From contig CAKTFI010000003.1 of NCBI GenBank assembly GCA_934555865.1, forward strand, positions 1-64,000: 64,000 bases of DNA, in the 5' to 3' direction. The position numbers and the translations under genes were made by a program. The notes beneath the pieces were generated by a model. It was not told where the DNA came from. It saw nothing but the letters and a program-made list of their open reading frames with translations, and made no database searches. Shown here in pieces: positions 1 through 8,381 of this stretch. How positions within the stretch are numbered: the first letter of the stretch is position 1; the number at the start of each line of letters is the position of its first letter. This DNA is from an uncultured Christensenellaceae bacterium. GTDB lineage: Bacteria; Bacillota; Clostridia; Christensenellales; Christensenellaceae.

Positions 1-1
1 G

Positions 2-1063
2 CTGCGCAACGGGGCGGCCGCCAAGATCATGGCGTCGGGCGCGCTTTTGCGCGAGTGCTTCTGCGGCCCCTGCTTCGGCGCAGGCGACACCCCGGCGAAC
101 GGCGAGTTCTCCATCCGCCACACGACGCGCAACTTCCCGAACCGCGAGGGCAGCAAGCCCGGCGAGGGGCAGCTTGCGGGCGTGGCGCTCATGGACGCGC
201 TGTCCATCGCGGCGACGGCCATCCACGGCGGGCGGCTCACGGCGGCGACCGAGCTTTCGAAACCCTACCACACCCGGCCGTATCACTTCGACAGCGGCAT
301 TTACAAAAAGCGCGTCTTTGACGGCCGCGGCCAGGCCGACCCGGCGGCGGAGCTGCGCATGGGGCCGAACATCAAGGACTGGCCCGCGATGCCGGCGCTT
401 TCCGAGCACCTGCTGTTGAAGGTCGTCTCGCACATCACGGATGCGGTCACGACGACGGACGAGCTCATCCCCTCGGGAGAGACCTCCTCCTTCCGCTCCA
501 ACCCGCTGCGGCTTGCGGAATTCACGCTCTCGCGCAAGGACCCGGCGTATGTCGGCCGCGCGAAGGAGGTGCACGCGGTGGAGGTCGCGCGCGAGGCCGG
601 ACAGTGCCCGTGCGAGGCCTCGGCGGAGGTCGCGGCGGTGTATGACGCGCTCCAAGGCAAGTTCGGCGCATTGGACGCAAAGGACATCGTCCTCGGCAGC
701 ACGATCTATGCCAACAAGCCGGGCGACGGCTCTGCGCGCGAACAGGCGGCGAGCTGTCAGCGCGTGCTGGGCGGGGCGGCCAACCTGGCGCGCGAATACG
801 CGACCAAGCGGTACCGTTCCAACCTCATCAACTGGGGCATGCTCCCCTTCCTCGCGCCGTCGGCGGAGGATTTCCAGGTGGGCGACTACCTGTTCCTCCC
901 GCAGGTGCGCGACCGCGTGCGGGACGGCGCGCCGGTCCAGGCCAGCATCGTGCGCGGCGGCAAGGTGGTGGGCGAGGTGAGCCTACAGCTTGGCGCGCTC
1001 ACGGACGACGAACGGCAGATTTTGCTCGACGGCTGCCTCATCAACTTCTACCGCAAGCACTGA
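2..1063 (+). CDS. Aconitase-family hydratase, C-terminal part (5' end outside window)
   Basis: The reading frame is open from the first bases of the window, so the gene starts upstream; about 353 C-terminal residues are present. The stretch RHTTRNFPNREGSKP resembles the NFxGRxG signature that joins the Fe-S catalytic core to the swivel domain in the aconitase/isopropylmalate isomerase superfamily. The rest fits the C-terminal core and swivel (domain 4) of the large YbhJ-like hydratases. By family it would be a [4Fe-4S] enzyme interconverting a hydroxy acid and its dehydrated form; the Fe-S cysteines would lie outside the window. The substrate cannot be assigned. A LUD-domain gene follows after 122 bases on the same strand. 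Confidence 0.85.
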   Translation: MRNGAAAKIMASGALLRECFCGPCFGAGDTPANGEFSIRHTTRNFPNREGSKPGEGQLAGVALMDALSIAATAIHGGRLTAATELSKPYHTRPYHFDSGIYKKRVFDGRGQADPAAELRMGPNIKDWPAMPALSEHLLLKVVSHITDAVTTTDELIPSGETSSFRSNPLRLAEFTLSRKDPAYVGRAKEVHAVEVAREAGQCPCEASAEVAAVYDALQGKFGALDAKDIVLGSTIYANKPGDGSAREQAASCQRVLGGAANLAREYATKRYRSNLINWGMLPFLAPSAEDFQVGDYLFLPQVRDRVRDGAPVQASIVRGGKVVGEVSLQLGALTDDERQILLDGCLINFYRKH

Positions 1064-1185
1064 CGCGGCGGATGAGCAAGCATGCGTCCTGTGCGGGCAA
1101 GTAGCGGCCCAGGCAGCAACAGGTGGCGCGCGGGGGCGCAATCGCCTCGGCGCGGCACACATACCTATCAAAAGAGGAGAAAACC

Positions 1186-1794
1186 ATGGCGAATTGGACA
1201 ACTTTGCAGGAAAACCTGGAACGAAAGGGATACCGCGTACAGCACTTTGCGACCGGCGAACAGGCGGCCATGTATTTGAACGGGCAGATCGATGGGGCGA
1301 CGGTGGGCTTTGGCGGCTCGCTTACCCTGCATCAGATGCACCTGTTCCCCCTGCTGGCCGCGCACAACACCGTCTTTTGGCACGACGAGACGCCAGCCGG
1401 CATGACCGTGATGCAGACGCGCACGGCGGCCGCGCGTGCGGAGGTGTACCTCAGCTCCGTCAACGGCATTTCCGAAACCGGAGAGATTGTGAACATCGAC
1501 CACACGGGCAATCGCGTCGCGGCCATCTCCTATGGCCCGGCGCGCGTATATCTCGTGGTGGGCGCCAATAAGGTCGCGCCTACCCTCGCAGACGCCATCG
1601 ACCGCGCCCGCAACATCGCGGCGCCCAAGAATGCACAGCGTCTGCACCGCAAGACCCCCTGCGCCCTTCGAGCAGACAAATGCTATGATTGTCAAAGCCC
1701 CGAGCGCATTTGCCGCAACCTGTCCATCCTGTGGGAAAAGCCGGCCGGCGCGGCCTATGAGGTCATCCTGCTGGACGAAGCCCTGGGGTATTGA
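1186..1794 (+). CDS. LUD-domain (LutC/YkgG-like, DUF162) protein
   Basis: A 202-residue protein starting at the ATG at 1186, chosen because AAGAGGAGA lies 7-12 bases upstream; the longer frame to 1123 has no ribosome binding site. The fold family is seen from the N-terminal helix, the GFGGSLTLHQM loop, the VNGISETGEIVNIDHTGNR block and the GANKVAPTLADAIDRAR helix, which are typical of LUD domains. LutC-type proteins take part in lactate oxidation, but stand-alone versions in Clostridia have no proven reaction. The C-terminal half carries Cys residues in a CYDCQSPERIC motif. It follows the aconitase-like gene on the same strand; no promoter was seen between them. Confidence 0.85.
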   Translation: MANWTTLQENLERKGYRVQHFATGEQAAMYLNGQIDGATVGFGGSLTLHQMHLFPLLAAHNTVFWHDETPAGMTVMQTRTAAARAEVYLSSVNGISETGEIVNIDHTGNRVAAISYGPARVYLVVGANKVAPTLADAIDRARNIAAPKNAQRLHRKTPCALRADKCYDCQSPERICRNLSILWEKPAGAAYEVILLDEALGY

Positions 1795-1820
1795 GCCCTG
1801 CGCGCCGACGCGGCGGGTAA

Positions 1821-1870
1821 GGTCGCCTCGAAGGAAGGGCAGAAAGCACCGCCGGTCGGTATAGGAAAAG
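1821..1870 (+). repeat. Direct repeat copy 1 (50 bp)
   Basis: This stretch matches 2147-2196 at about 42 of 50 positions, with the first 20 bases identical. The copies are 276 bases apart in the same orientation and flank a terminator-like hairpin. Confidence 0.7.
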
Positions 1871-2037
1871 GGGGTATGACGGGCAGGCAGGCATCGCGCG
1901 CAGCGCCCACGGGTTATGTAAACAGGCATCCCGTGCGGGGCTGTGTGCCTATGCAGCCAGGCCTGCCCATACCAATTCATGTCGATGAAGCATCGTGCAA
2001 AAAACCGGCTGTCATTTCGAAAAATAAGCAATAAAAG

Positions 2038-2072
2038 ATCCTGTCCGAAAGATTCTCGGGCAGGATTTTTTA
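2038..2072 (+). terminator. Intrinsic terminator
   Basis: An 11-bp stem (2038-2048 with 2056-2066, one G-T pair) is followed by TTTTTTA. It lies 240 bases past the LUD gene and probably ends that transcript. Confidence 0.7.
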
Positions 2073-2146
2073 TAATTGTTTGCGCAAATGAAATGTTCGA
2101 TTGGTGAGAAGTTTGCCAAAACCCATGCCGTGTGCAGGACGAGCAG

Positions 2147-2196
2147 GGTCGCCTCGAAGGAAGGGCGGCAAGCGCCATCGGCCCGCATAGGAAAAG
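2147..2196 (+). repeat. Direct repeat copy 2 (50 bp)
   Basis: Second copy of the element at 1821-1870. Divergence is concentrated in the third and fourth 10-base blocks; both ends are conserved. Confidence 0.7.
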
Positions 2197-2431
2197 GCAA
2201 TCCGCGGCGGGTGCCAGGTAGGCAAATACCCCCATACCCCGCGCTGGCGAGTCCCTGTAAACGGGCGCCGCGCGCGGCGGGCGTGTGCGCCTTTCCATGG
2301 CGGCAGGCATCTTGTGCGAGGATGACAGATCGCCTATTTGCGCGGAAGATGGAGGGGTGTTTGCCAGTCCGATCTCCTGCCCGGAGCGGCCTATCCTCCC
2401 CCAAACAATGCGCCCATGCAAAGACATGCAT

Positions 2432-2468
2432 AAGAAAAGCCCCCTCCAACCCGGAGGGGACTTTTCTT
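2432..2468. terminator. Bidirectional terminator
   Basis: A long stem with an A-rich 5' arm and a T-rich 3' arm (AAGAAAAG paired to CTTTTCTT around a GC core). It can serve the plus-strand region and the minus-strand operon that ends at 2520. Confidence 0.75.
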
Positions 2469-2519
2469 GCTTTTCGAGATTCCCCTTCCTCGCCCTCCGG
2501 CGGGAAGCCCTGTTTTTCC

Positions 2520-2729
2520 TCAATCTTCCTCTTCCTCGTCCTTCGGCGGAAAGCCGAGGTCTGCCGAAAAGAGCTCGAGCGGGAGCGCGCGGATCTGTTC
2601 GCGGCTCAGCACGGTGTTGGTGCCGAGGCAGGCCGTGCACCGCGCCCCGCATTCCGGGCAGGCGCAGCCGAGCGTCAGGTCGTCCGCCTGGATCATATAT
2701 GCGCCGCACACGCGGCAGCTGCATCGCAT
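2520..2729 (-). CDS. Small zinc-ribbon-like protein
   Basis: A 69-residue protein with an N-terminal CSCRVCGAY motif and a CACPECGARCTACLG block, that is several CxxC-type pairs suited to a structural metal, followed by an acidic tail (KDEEEED). Its start has a strong AGGAGG site 8 bases upstream. It lies just past the terminator of the ECF/creatininase operon, so it may be transcribed by read-through. No family is recognised and no function is assigned. Confidence 0.6.
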   Translation of the reverse strand: MRCSCRVCGAYMIQADDLTLGCACPECGARCTACLGTNTVLSREQIRALPLELFSADLGFPPKDEEEED

Positions 2730-2753
2730 ACTTTCTTCCTCCTTCTATACAAC

Positions 2754-2783
2754 AAAAACCCGGGCGAGCGCCCGGGTCTGTTT
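2754..2783 (-). terminator. Terminator of the ECF operon
   Basis: ACCCGGGCGAGCGCCCGGGT hairpin; read on the minus strand it is followed by a T-run. It sits between the S-component gene and the small zinc-ribbon gene. Confidence 0.8.
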
Positions 2784-2809
2784 ACGCGGTGTTGTGTGCG
2801 CCTTACGGC

Positions 2810-3391
2810 TTACACATAGGGGACCATGGTCCGCACATTCTTCATGAGCGGAGCCAGCCACATGACGACAAAGGGCGTCAGCGCGATCGGCACGACATCG
2901 GCAATGCCGATCCACAGGATGCAGTAGGTGTACTCGAGGCCCGTGAAGTAGGACAGAGACAGGCTCGTCGCAAGGATCATGAGGACGCCGAACAGCACGC
3001 TCCAGAACATGCACACGCCGATGAACTTGCCCTTCTTGCCCTTTTCGAGCAGGCTCATGAGGTCGACCTTGCCGCCCTTCAGGTGGATGAGCGCCGGGAG
3101 CGCCGCGGACAGGCCAACGGTGATGCCGTCGGTGAGCGGGCTATGCAGCGCGATGAAGTTGCCGGACAACAGCGCCCAAACGATCGTGCCGATATAGCCG
3201 GCGAAGAAGCCGGTGACCGGCCCGAACAGGTAGCCGATGACGGGGATGATGAACGCGAAGGTGCGGAAGTGTACAGCGCCCGGGATGAGCGGGATGGGGC
3301 AGAGGTACGCCCACAAAACGCCCGTCAGAACGCCGAAGATGACAAAGAATACGATGTTGACAAACGAAAACTTCTTTTTGGTATTCGCCAT
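2810..3391 (-). CDS. ECF transporter S component (substrate-binding membrane subunit)
   Basis: A 193-residue membrane protein with about six hydrophobic segments and the usual small-S-component layout: a short basic N-terminus (MANTKKKFSF), then glycine-rich helices such as GYLFGPVTGFFAGYIG. In ECF transporters this subunit binds the substrate and docks on EcfT plus two ATPases. It is the last gene of an operon that also has the T component, a fused ATPase, a creatininase-family hydrolase and a phosphoribosyltransferase. The substrate is unknown; the neighbours hint at a nucleobase-like or cyclic amide compound (inference). Confidence 0.85.
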   Translation of the reverse strand: MANTKKKFSFVNIVFFVIFGVLTGVLWAYLCPIPLIPGAVHFRTFAFIIPVIGYLFGPVTGFFAGYIGTIVWALLSGNFIALHSPLTDGITVGLSAALPALIHLKGGKVDLMSLLEKGKKGKFIGVCMFWSVLFGVLMILATSLSLSYFTGLEYTYCILWIGIADVVPIALTPFVVMWLAPLMKNVRTMVPYV

Positions 3392-3409
3392 GTTGATGAT
3401 TCCTCTTTC

Positions 3410-4192
3410 TTAGTAATTGATCTGCGAGATCTCCCGCAAAATAGCAAACAGTTTTTCGACCGCGTATCCGAAAAACACATTTCCCTTTTCCGCTGTGGCG
3501 TAGGTCGGGGCGCCGATGACGCCGCTCTTCGTCACATCCTTGGTGCGCCAGCCGGCGTTGACCGGGCCGAACACCGTCACGAACTTGTCGCCCGTGAAAT
3601 ATTCCGCCGGATCCTCGTCCACCGCCAGGTCCATGCGCACCGTTTCCGGCCGCGCCGCCAGCATGAGCGAGGTCTCGAGCTCACAGGCGTGGAACACGCC
3701 GTATTGACCAGATTCCTGGTACTTGGACAAAATGTCCTTCCAGAAGGAGGTGAACCACCAGTCGAACACATAGACCTGCAGGCCGAAGTCGATGCGCAGA
3801 TCGCGCGAGATGAGGTTCGCCATGTCCGTATTACCGCCGTGGCTGTTAAACAGCGCGAGCTTTTTGAAGCCGTGGTGCGCGATGCACCCTGCGATGTCGT
3901 GCAGCACCGCATAGTAGGTCTGCGCCGAGAAGGTGAGCGTCCCGCAGAAGTCCATGTGCTCGTTGCTCTTGCCGATCGGGAGCTGCGGCGCGAAAATGAT
4001 GTTGCCTTCGTCAAAGGCGTGCGAGTTTTCGATCATCTTGTCGATGAGCGTTTCCAAAATGATGTGATCCGTCCCGACCGGGAGGTGCGGTCCGTGCTGC
4101 TCGGTCGCCGCCATGGGCAGCAGCACGATCGTCTTGTCCTTGTCGAGGGCGGCGAGTTGGTCTCTTGAGAGGTTTTCCCATCTTGCGATCAT
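3410..4192 (-). CDS. Creatininase-family amidohydrolase
   Basis: A 260-residue protein of normal family length. Metal-binding motifs of creatininase/MftE/FAPy deformylase enzymes are intact: EQHGPHLPVGTD (residues 31-42), NSHGGN (116-121) and HACELETS (168-175). The family hydrolyses cyclic or formyl amide bonds with two divalent metals. The ATG at 4192 has AAAGGAG upstream. It is embedded between EcfT and the S component, which suggests it acts on the imported compound or its first product; the real substrate cannot be read from sequence. Confidence 0.88.
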   Translation of the reverse strand: MIARWENLSRDQLAALDKDKTIVLLPMAATEQHGPHLPVGTDHIILETLIDKMIENSHAFDEGNIIFAPQLPIGKSNEHMDFCGTLTFSAQTYYAVLHDIAGCIAHHGFKKLALFNSHGGNTDMANLISRDLRIDFGLQVYVFDWWFTSFWKDILSKYQESGQYGVFHACELETSLMLAARPETVRMDLAVDEDPAEYFTGDKFVTVFGPVNAGWRTKDVTKSGVIGAPTYATAEKGNVFFGYAVEKLFAILREISQINY

Positions 4193-4216
4193 ACGAATAC
4201 GACTCCTTTCGATCCC

Positions 4217-5026
4217 TTACACGGGAATATAGAAGAAAATGCTGAGCACGATCGTGCCCGCGATGGCCGCCGCCGACGCCAGCAAAAACCAGGCGTCATA
4301 CTTGGAGGCCTTGATCGTCTTATACGAGCTGCGCTTGACCCCGAAATTCAGCTTGTAGAAATGCATGGCCAGCGAAATGGCATGCCCCTTGCCGATGACG
4401 CGGAACAAGAGCGGGATCGAGAAGATGATATAGTTCTTGATCTTGGTGGCCGCGCTGCACTGCTCGATCTCCAGCCCGCGCGAGCTCTGCGCCTCCATGA
4501 TCGCTTTTAATTCCGTGATGATGATCGGGATGATCTGGAACACCAAGCCGACCGCGAAGCTTATGGAATACGGCATGTGCCACTTGCACAGCCCCAGGAT
4601 GATCTCGCTGAAGTTGGTCGTGATGAGCACCATGAAGAAGGACGCGATCATGAGGTAGATGCGCAGCGCATACACCGCGCCCTTATAGAAATCGTACCAG
4701 TCGAAGCAGAGGTTGAGTCCCAGCACCTGGCCCTCGAAGAAGATCGGGCCGCCCTCCACCGCCGGGCGCTCGAACAGGCCGAGCACGAACCAGAGCAGGA
4801 AGATGAAGATGAGCAGCACTTTGAGTTGCCCGAACAGCTTTTTCATCTCGGGCAGGATGCCGCAGGAGATCCAAATCCCCAAAAAGAAGAGGAACAAAAA
4901 CGCCAACGCCGCGCCCGACTTCACAACCGAGGTCAGGATGGCCATCGCGAGGAAGAAGCAGAACTTCGTCCGCGGGTCGAGGCGGTGCAGCAGCGAATCC
5001 TTATCGACATATTGTAGGTAATCCAT
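4217..5026 (-). CDS. ecfT: ECF transporter transmembrane component EcfT
   Basis: A 269-residue integral membrane protein starting MDYLQYVDKDSLLHRLDPRTKF, the typical EcfT opening, with five or so membrane helices and a cytoplasmic coupling region that includes AQSSRGLE, the conserved A-R-G ATPase-docking motif. It transmits ATP-driven movement from the ATPase pair to the S component. Its start lies only 3 bases past the stop of the ATPase gene, so the two are translationally linked. Confidence 0.9.
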   Translation of the reverse strand: MDYLQYVDKDSLLHRLDPRTKFCFFLAMAILTSVVKSGAALAFLFLFFLGIWISCGILPEMKKLFGQLKVLLIFIFLLWFVLGLFERPAVEGGPIFFEGQVLGLNLCFDWYDFYKGAVYALRIYLMIASFFMVLITTNFSEIILGLCKWHMPYSISFAVGLVFQIIPIIITELKAIMEAQSSRGLEIEQCSAATKIKNYIIFSIPLLFRVIGKGHAISLAMHFYKLNFGVKRSSYKTIKASKYDAWFLLASAAAIAGTIVLSIFFYIPV

Positions 5027-5029
5027 GCG

Positions 5030-6694
5030 TCACGCCTCCCTTTGCTTCATCATGCGGGCGGCCTCTTCGGCAAATTCCGCCACATTGTAGCAGACCTTGG
5101 AAAAGCCGTACCGCTTGGACAGCCGCACGACCGGCGGCAGGGCGATGTTGATGTCCGAAAAGATGTCTTCGCGGCGCGCCAGGGCTTCCTTGCTGCCCTC
5201 GAAGATCTTCTTGCCCGCGCTCAAGATGACCGCGCTGTCCGCGACCTTGAACACGAGCGGGATCTCGTGGCTGATGATGAGCACCGTCTTGCCCTGCCCC
5301 TTTAAGTAGGCAATGATCTCTTCGAGCTGCGTCTTGATGTGCAGGTCCATGCCCAGCGTCGGCTCGTCCAAAATGACGACATCGGCGCTCGAGAACAGCA
5401 CGGACAGGATGGTGAGCAGGTGCTTCTTGCCCATGGACAGGTTGATGGGGAAGGTCTCCGCATCCGCCGAAAGGCCGTAGGTCTCCAAGACCTCCGCGAC
5501 CTGCTCGTCCGTGAAGGGGAGCTGCTGCATGCGCGCGCAGAAGGTGATTTCCTGCGTGACGGTCTGCTCGAACAGCATGTGTTCCGGGTGCTGGAACACG
5601 AGGATGATGTTGCGCGAGATCTGCGCGACCGTCTTTTTGAGGGTGGACTGCCCAAGGTAGCGGACATCGCCGCTCGTCGGCTTGTATAGCCCGTTTAGGT
5701 GCTTGACGAGCGTGGTCTTGCCTGAGCCGTTCTGCCCCAAAATTGCCACGACCTTGCCCTTCGGGAAGGAGGTGTTGATGTCCTTTAATGCCTGGAAGCC
5801 GTCCGCAAACACCTTATTGAGCTGGTGCGTCGTGAGGAAGGCCTCCTCGCCCGCGGCTTCCGCCGGGACGGGCGCGGTGAAGTCCTCCTGCGGGAAGATC
5901 TGATCCAGCTCGTGGATCGCGCCGTCCATGGAATAGAACATGGAAATGTCGCGGTCAAGCCCCGCCATCGCGCGGTAGATCTCCGCCTCCTGCGGGATGG
6001 TGACGCCCAATTTTTCCTGCAAGGCGAAGTCCTCAAAGAAGGCTTCCTTGGCGCCGTCGAACAGCACCTTGCCGTCAAACAGGCCGACCACGCGGTCGAC
6101 GATGCCCGCCGACCATTCGAGGTTGTTGTCCACGATGAGCACGGTCGTGCCGTCCGCGCGGAGCTGGTTCAGGACGCCCTGCACCATCTGCTTGCCGTTC
6201 GGGTCGAGGGAGCTTACCGGTTCGTCCATGATGAGGATGTCCGGCTGCATCGCCAAGACGGACGCAATGCACACCGCCTGCCGCTGCCCGCCGGACAGTG
6301 CCGCGACCGAGCGCTTGCGCAGGTATTGGAGGTTTAATAGGTCGAGGACATATTCCATCCGGTCGGAGATCTCCTCGGGCGGGAGGCCCATGTTCTCCAT
6401 GCCAAACGCAATCGCGTCCTCCACGCCATAGCCGAACAGCTGATTTTCCGGAGACTGGCTCACGACGCTCACAAGCGCGTTTTCGCCGAGCTCCATCTCG
6501 CCGGACAGCGTGCCGTTGTTTTCCAGCTTCGGGATGACGCCGGACAGGATGTTCACGAGCGTGGTCTTGCCGCAGCCGGACGGGCCGACGACCGCCGTGA
6601 CCGCGCCCCGCTGGATCTCCAAAGAGACATCCGAAAGGACATCCGGCGCATCCTCGCTATATCGATAAGTCAGATTTTTGAGAGTGTAATTCAA
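5030..6694 (-). CDS. ECF transporter ATPase, fused A and A' domains
   Basis: A 554-residue protein made of two ABC ATPase domains. Domain 1 has Walker A GPSGCGKTT, signature ALSGGQRQ and Walker B DILIMDEP. Domain 2 has Walker A GQNGSGKTT and Walker B VVILDEP, but its signature reads NLSMGKKH instead of LSGGQ. Most ECF systems use two separate ATPases; here they are one chain joined by an acidic linker. The start is TTG at 6694 with AAAGGAGC upstream. The altered second signature suggests that the two ATP sites are not equivalent (inference). Confidence 0.9.
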   Translation of the reverse strand: MNYTLKNLTYRYSEDAPDVLSDVSLEIQRGAVTAVVGPSGCGKTTLVNILSGVIPKLENNGTLSGEMELGENALVSVVSQSPENQLFGYGVEDAIAFGMENMGLPPEEISDRMEYVLDLLNLQYLRKRSVAALSGGQRQAVCIASVLAMQPDILIMDEPVSSLDPNGKQMVQGVLNQLRADGTTVLIVDNNLEWSAGIVDRVVGLFDGKVLFDGAKEAFFEDFALQEKLGVTIPQEAEIYRAMAGLDRDISMFYSMDGAIHELDQIFPQEDFTAPVPAEAAGEEAFLTTHQLNKVFADGFQALKDINTSFPKGKVVAILGQNGSGKTTLVKHLNGLYKPTSGDVRYLGQSTLKKTVAQISRNIILVFQHPEHMLFEQTVTQEITFCARMQQLPFTDEQVAEVLETYGLSADAETFPINLSMGKKHLLTILSVLFSSADVVILDEPTLGMDLHIKTQLEEIIAYLKGQGKTVLIISHEIPLVFKVADSAVILSAGKKIFEGSKEALARREDIFSDINIALPPVVRLSKRYGFSKVCYNVAEFAEEAARMMKQREA

Positions 6695-6717
6695 GATTCT
6701 TTGCTCCTTTTGCCGCC

Positions 6718-7269
6718 TTAGAACTGGAACAGCGGCAGCTTTTCGAGGAACAGGATGTCGTCGCGCTTGGCCGCGTCGCCCTCGGCCAAAATCGCCGCCT
6801 TGCCCGCGACAACGCCGCCGGCCTTCTTCACGAGCGCCTCCATGGCTTTTAGGGATTCGCCGGTGCTGATGACATCGTCCACGATGAGCACGCGCTTGCC
6901 CGCGATCAGCTTGGCCTCCGCCTCATCGAGGCAGAGAATCTGCTTTTTCTGCGTGGTGATGGAGTAGACCTCGGTCACGAACGGATGCACCATGTAGGGC
7001 TTGATGCTCTTCCGGGCGACAAAATAGCGGTCCATCTTGAGCAGGCGGGAAAGCTCCTGTACGAGCGGGATGCCCTTGGCCTCTGCCGTGATGAGGTAGT
7101 CGACCTCCGGCAGGTGGGGGAGCAGCTCAGCCGCCGCTTTTAGGACAAGCTGGCTGTCGCCAAGCAGCACGAAGCTCGCGATGGCCATGTTGTCCGTGAT
7201 CTGCACGATGGGCAGCTCGCGGATCAGGCCGGCAATGTTGATCTCATAGGTCTTGCGATCGAGTTTCAT
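6718..7269 (-). CDS. Phosphoribosyltransferase, adenine-PRT type
   Basis: A 183-residue type I phosphoribosyltransferase with the PRPP-binding loop VLIVDDVISTGES (residues 127-139) and the length of bacterial adenine/xanthine PRTs. These enzymes join a free base to PRPP to make a nucleotide. It is the first gene of the ECF/creatininase operon, immediately behind a near-consensus promoter. The base specificity is not readable. Its place with a dedicated importer points to nucleobase-type salvage (inference). Confidence 0.85.
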   Translation of the reverse strand: MKLDRKTYEINIAGLIRELPIVQITDNMAIASFVLLGDSQLVLKAAAELLPHLPEVDYLITAEAKGIPLVQELSRLLKMDRYFVARKSIKPYMVHPFVTEVYSITTQKKQILCLDEAEAKLIAGKRVLIVDDVISTGESLKAMEALVKKAGGVVAGKAAILAEGDAAKRDDILFLEKLPLFQF

Positions 7270-7408
7270 GAAAATACCTCTTGCGTCGCCCGAAGGGGCG
7301 GATAAAAACGAAATATTTTAGCAAAACAGGCACGAACATTCGCATTTTGTGCCGTTTGCCGCACGATACGCGCCCGGACAGGCCGACGCGCACACAATTA
7401 CATATAAA

Positions 7409-7437
7409 ATTATATCGAATGTTTACAGTTTGTTCAA
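7409..7437 (-). promoter_or_regulatory. Sigma-A promoter of the PRT-ECF operon
   Basis: On the minus strand TTGAAC, 17 bases, TATAAT. The inverted pair AACATTCG (7335-7342) and CGAATGTT (7416-7423) overlaps its spacer and leader and could be an operator. Confidence 0.75.
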
Positions 7438-7549
7438 GAGATATTATCCGAATCTTTTTCAAGTCGTTCGTCTTTTTGTCGGAAATTCGCCCGGCACGGC
7501 AAAAAAGTTTCGGAAAATCGCGCCCGGGCGCGCAGCCGAAGCGAACCTT

Positions 7550-7578
7550 TTGCCCCGGAGGCGAAACTGTGCTATCAT
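7550..7578 (+). promoter_or_regulatory. Promoter of the HAD hydrolase gene
   Basis: TTGCCC, 17 bases, TATCAT, ending 46 bases before the start codon. Confidence 0.65.
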
Positions 7579-7623
7579 AAAAGCGCGGCCAGGGCCGCCA
7601 AGTTTTCCGGAGAAGTTTCCTAC

Positions 7624-8250
7624 ATGAATGTCTATGATTTTGACCAGACCATCTACCGGCGCGACAGCACGGCGGATTTCTACTTCTACTGCCTCGCGCG
7701 GCGGCCGCGGATCGCGCTGCTTCTCCCTATGCAGGGGTTCCACTTTGTGCGGTATCTGTTGGGGCGCATTTCCAAGACGGCGTTCAAGGAGCGGTTTTAC
7801 CGCTTTTTTACGAAGGTGCCGGACATGGACGCCTGGGTCGAGGACTTCTGGCGCACGCACCGGGGCGGGATCTCCGCCTGGTACCTCGCGCAGCAGCGGA
7901 GTGACGACCTCGTGATCTCGGCCTCGCCGGAGTTTTTGCTGCGGCCGATCTGCCGGGAGCTTGGCATTTCGCACCTGCTCGCCTCGCGCGTCGACCCCAA
8001 GACGGGCCAATACACGGGCAAAAACTGCCACGGGCGCGAAAAGGTGCGGCGGCTGCGCGCGGCCTTCCCGGGGGCGGAGGTCGGGGAGTTCTGCTCAGAC
8101 TCGCTGTCGGACACGCCGCTCGCGGAGATCGCGGGAAAAAGCTACATTATTAAGAAGGAGCGCAAGCTCGATTGGGCGGCCTTTGCGCACAGCTCGCGCC
8201 GCCGGGAGAAGAAGCTCCGGCGGTACGCGGATACGGAGCGGTTTTTGTAA
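7624..8250 (+). CDS. HAD-superfamily (subfamily IB) phosphatase
   Basis: A 208-residue protein with HAD motif I DFDQT (nucleophile Asp), motif II SASPEF and motif IV CSDSLSDTP, and a helical cap between motifs I and II. This is the SerB-like IB class that dephosphorylates small metabolites. Similar proteins are annotated as phosphoserine-phosphatase-like, but nothing in the sequence fixes the substrate. The gene is monocistronic, with its own promoter and a CGGAG site before the ATG. Confidence 0.85.
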   Translation: MNVYDFDQTIYRRDSTADFYFYCLARRPRIALLLPMQGFHFVRYLLGRISKTAFKERFYRFFTKVPDMDAWVEDFWRTHRGGISAWYLAQQRSDDLVISASPEFLLRPICRELGISHLLASRVDPKTGQYTGKNCHGREKVRRLRAAFPGAEVGEFCSDSLSDTPLAEIAGKSYIIKKERKLDWAAFAHSSRRREKKLRRYADTERFL

Positions 8251-8381
8251 GCGGAGGGCAGCGGGCGCGGGCGCGTCCGGGAGAAGGCGTGCAGCGCAAT
8301 CGGCGCGGCCCCCTTCCCCCAAGCCGCACACAGGCAGGCGGGCGCAAAAACCCACCTACCCGGTGCACGGCGGGCGGGCTC

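Larger units (their letters stand above)
1795..2519. other. Intergenic region, no convincing gene
   Basis: About 720 bases without a plausible CDS. It holds two direct copies of a roughly 50-bp GC-rich repeat (1821-1870 and 2147-2196), one hairpin with a T-run (2038-2072) between them, and a second terminator (2432-2468). Long open frames cross it on the minus strand, but they lack ribosome binding sites and have arginine-rich, low-information translations. Confidence 0.6.
7270..7623. other. Divergent intergenic region between PRT operon and HAD gene
   Basis: It holds a minus-strand promoter (7409-7437) with a leader of about 130 bases and a plus-strand promoter (7550-7578). The leader has two hairpins, GGCAC...GTGCC and a GCCC-TTC-GGGC hairpin just before the ribosome binding site. 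CGAAY-type motifs occur at 7333-7342, 7416, 7450 and 7466. They resemble parts of PurR boxes, but the spacing does not match the Bacillus arrangement. Confidence 0.5.

Noticed and set aside
1168-2724. 518-codon minus-strand frame
   Set aside because: It overlaps the antisense of the LUD gene, crosses repeats and a terminator, and gives an arginine-rich translation without a ribosome binding site.
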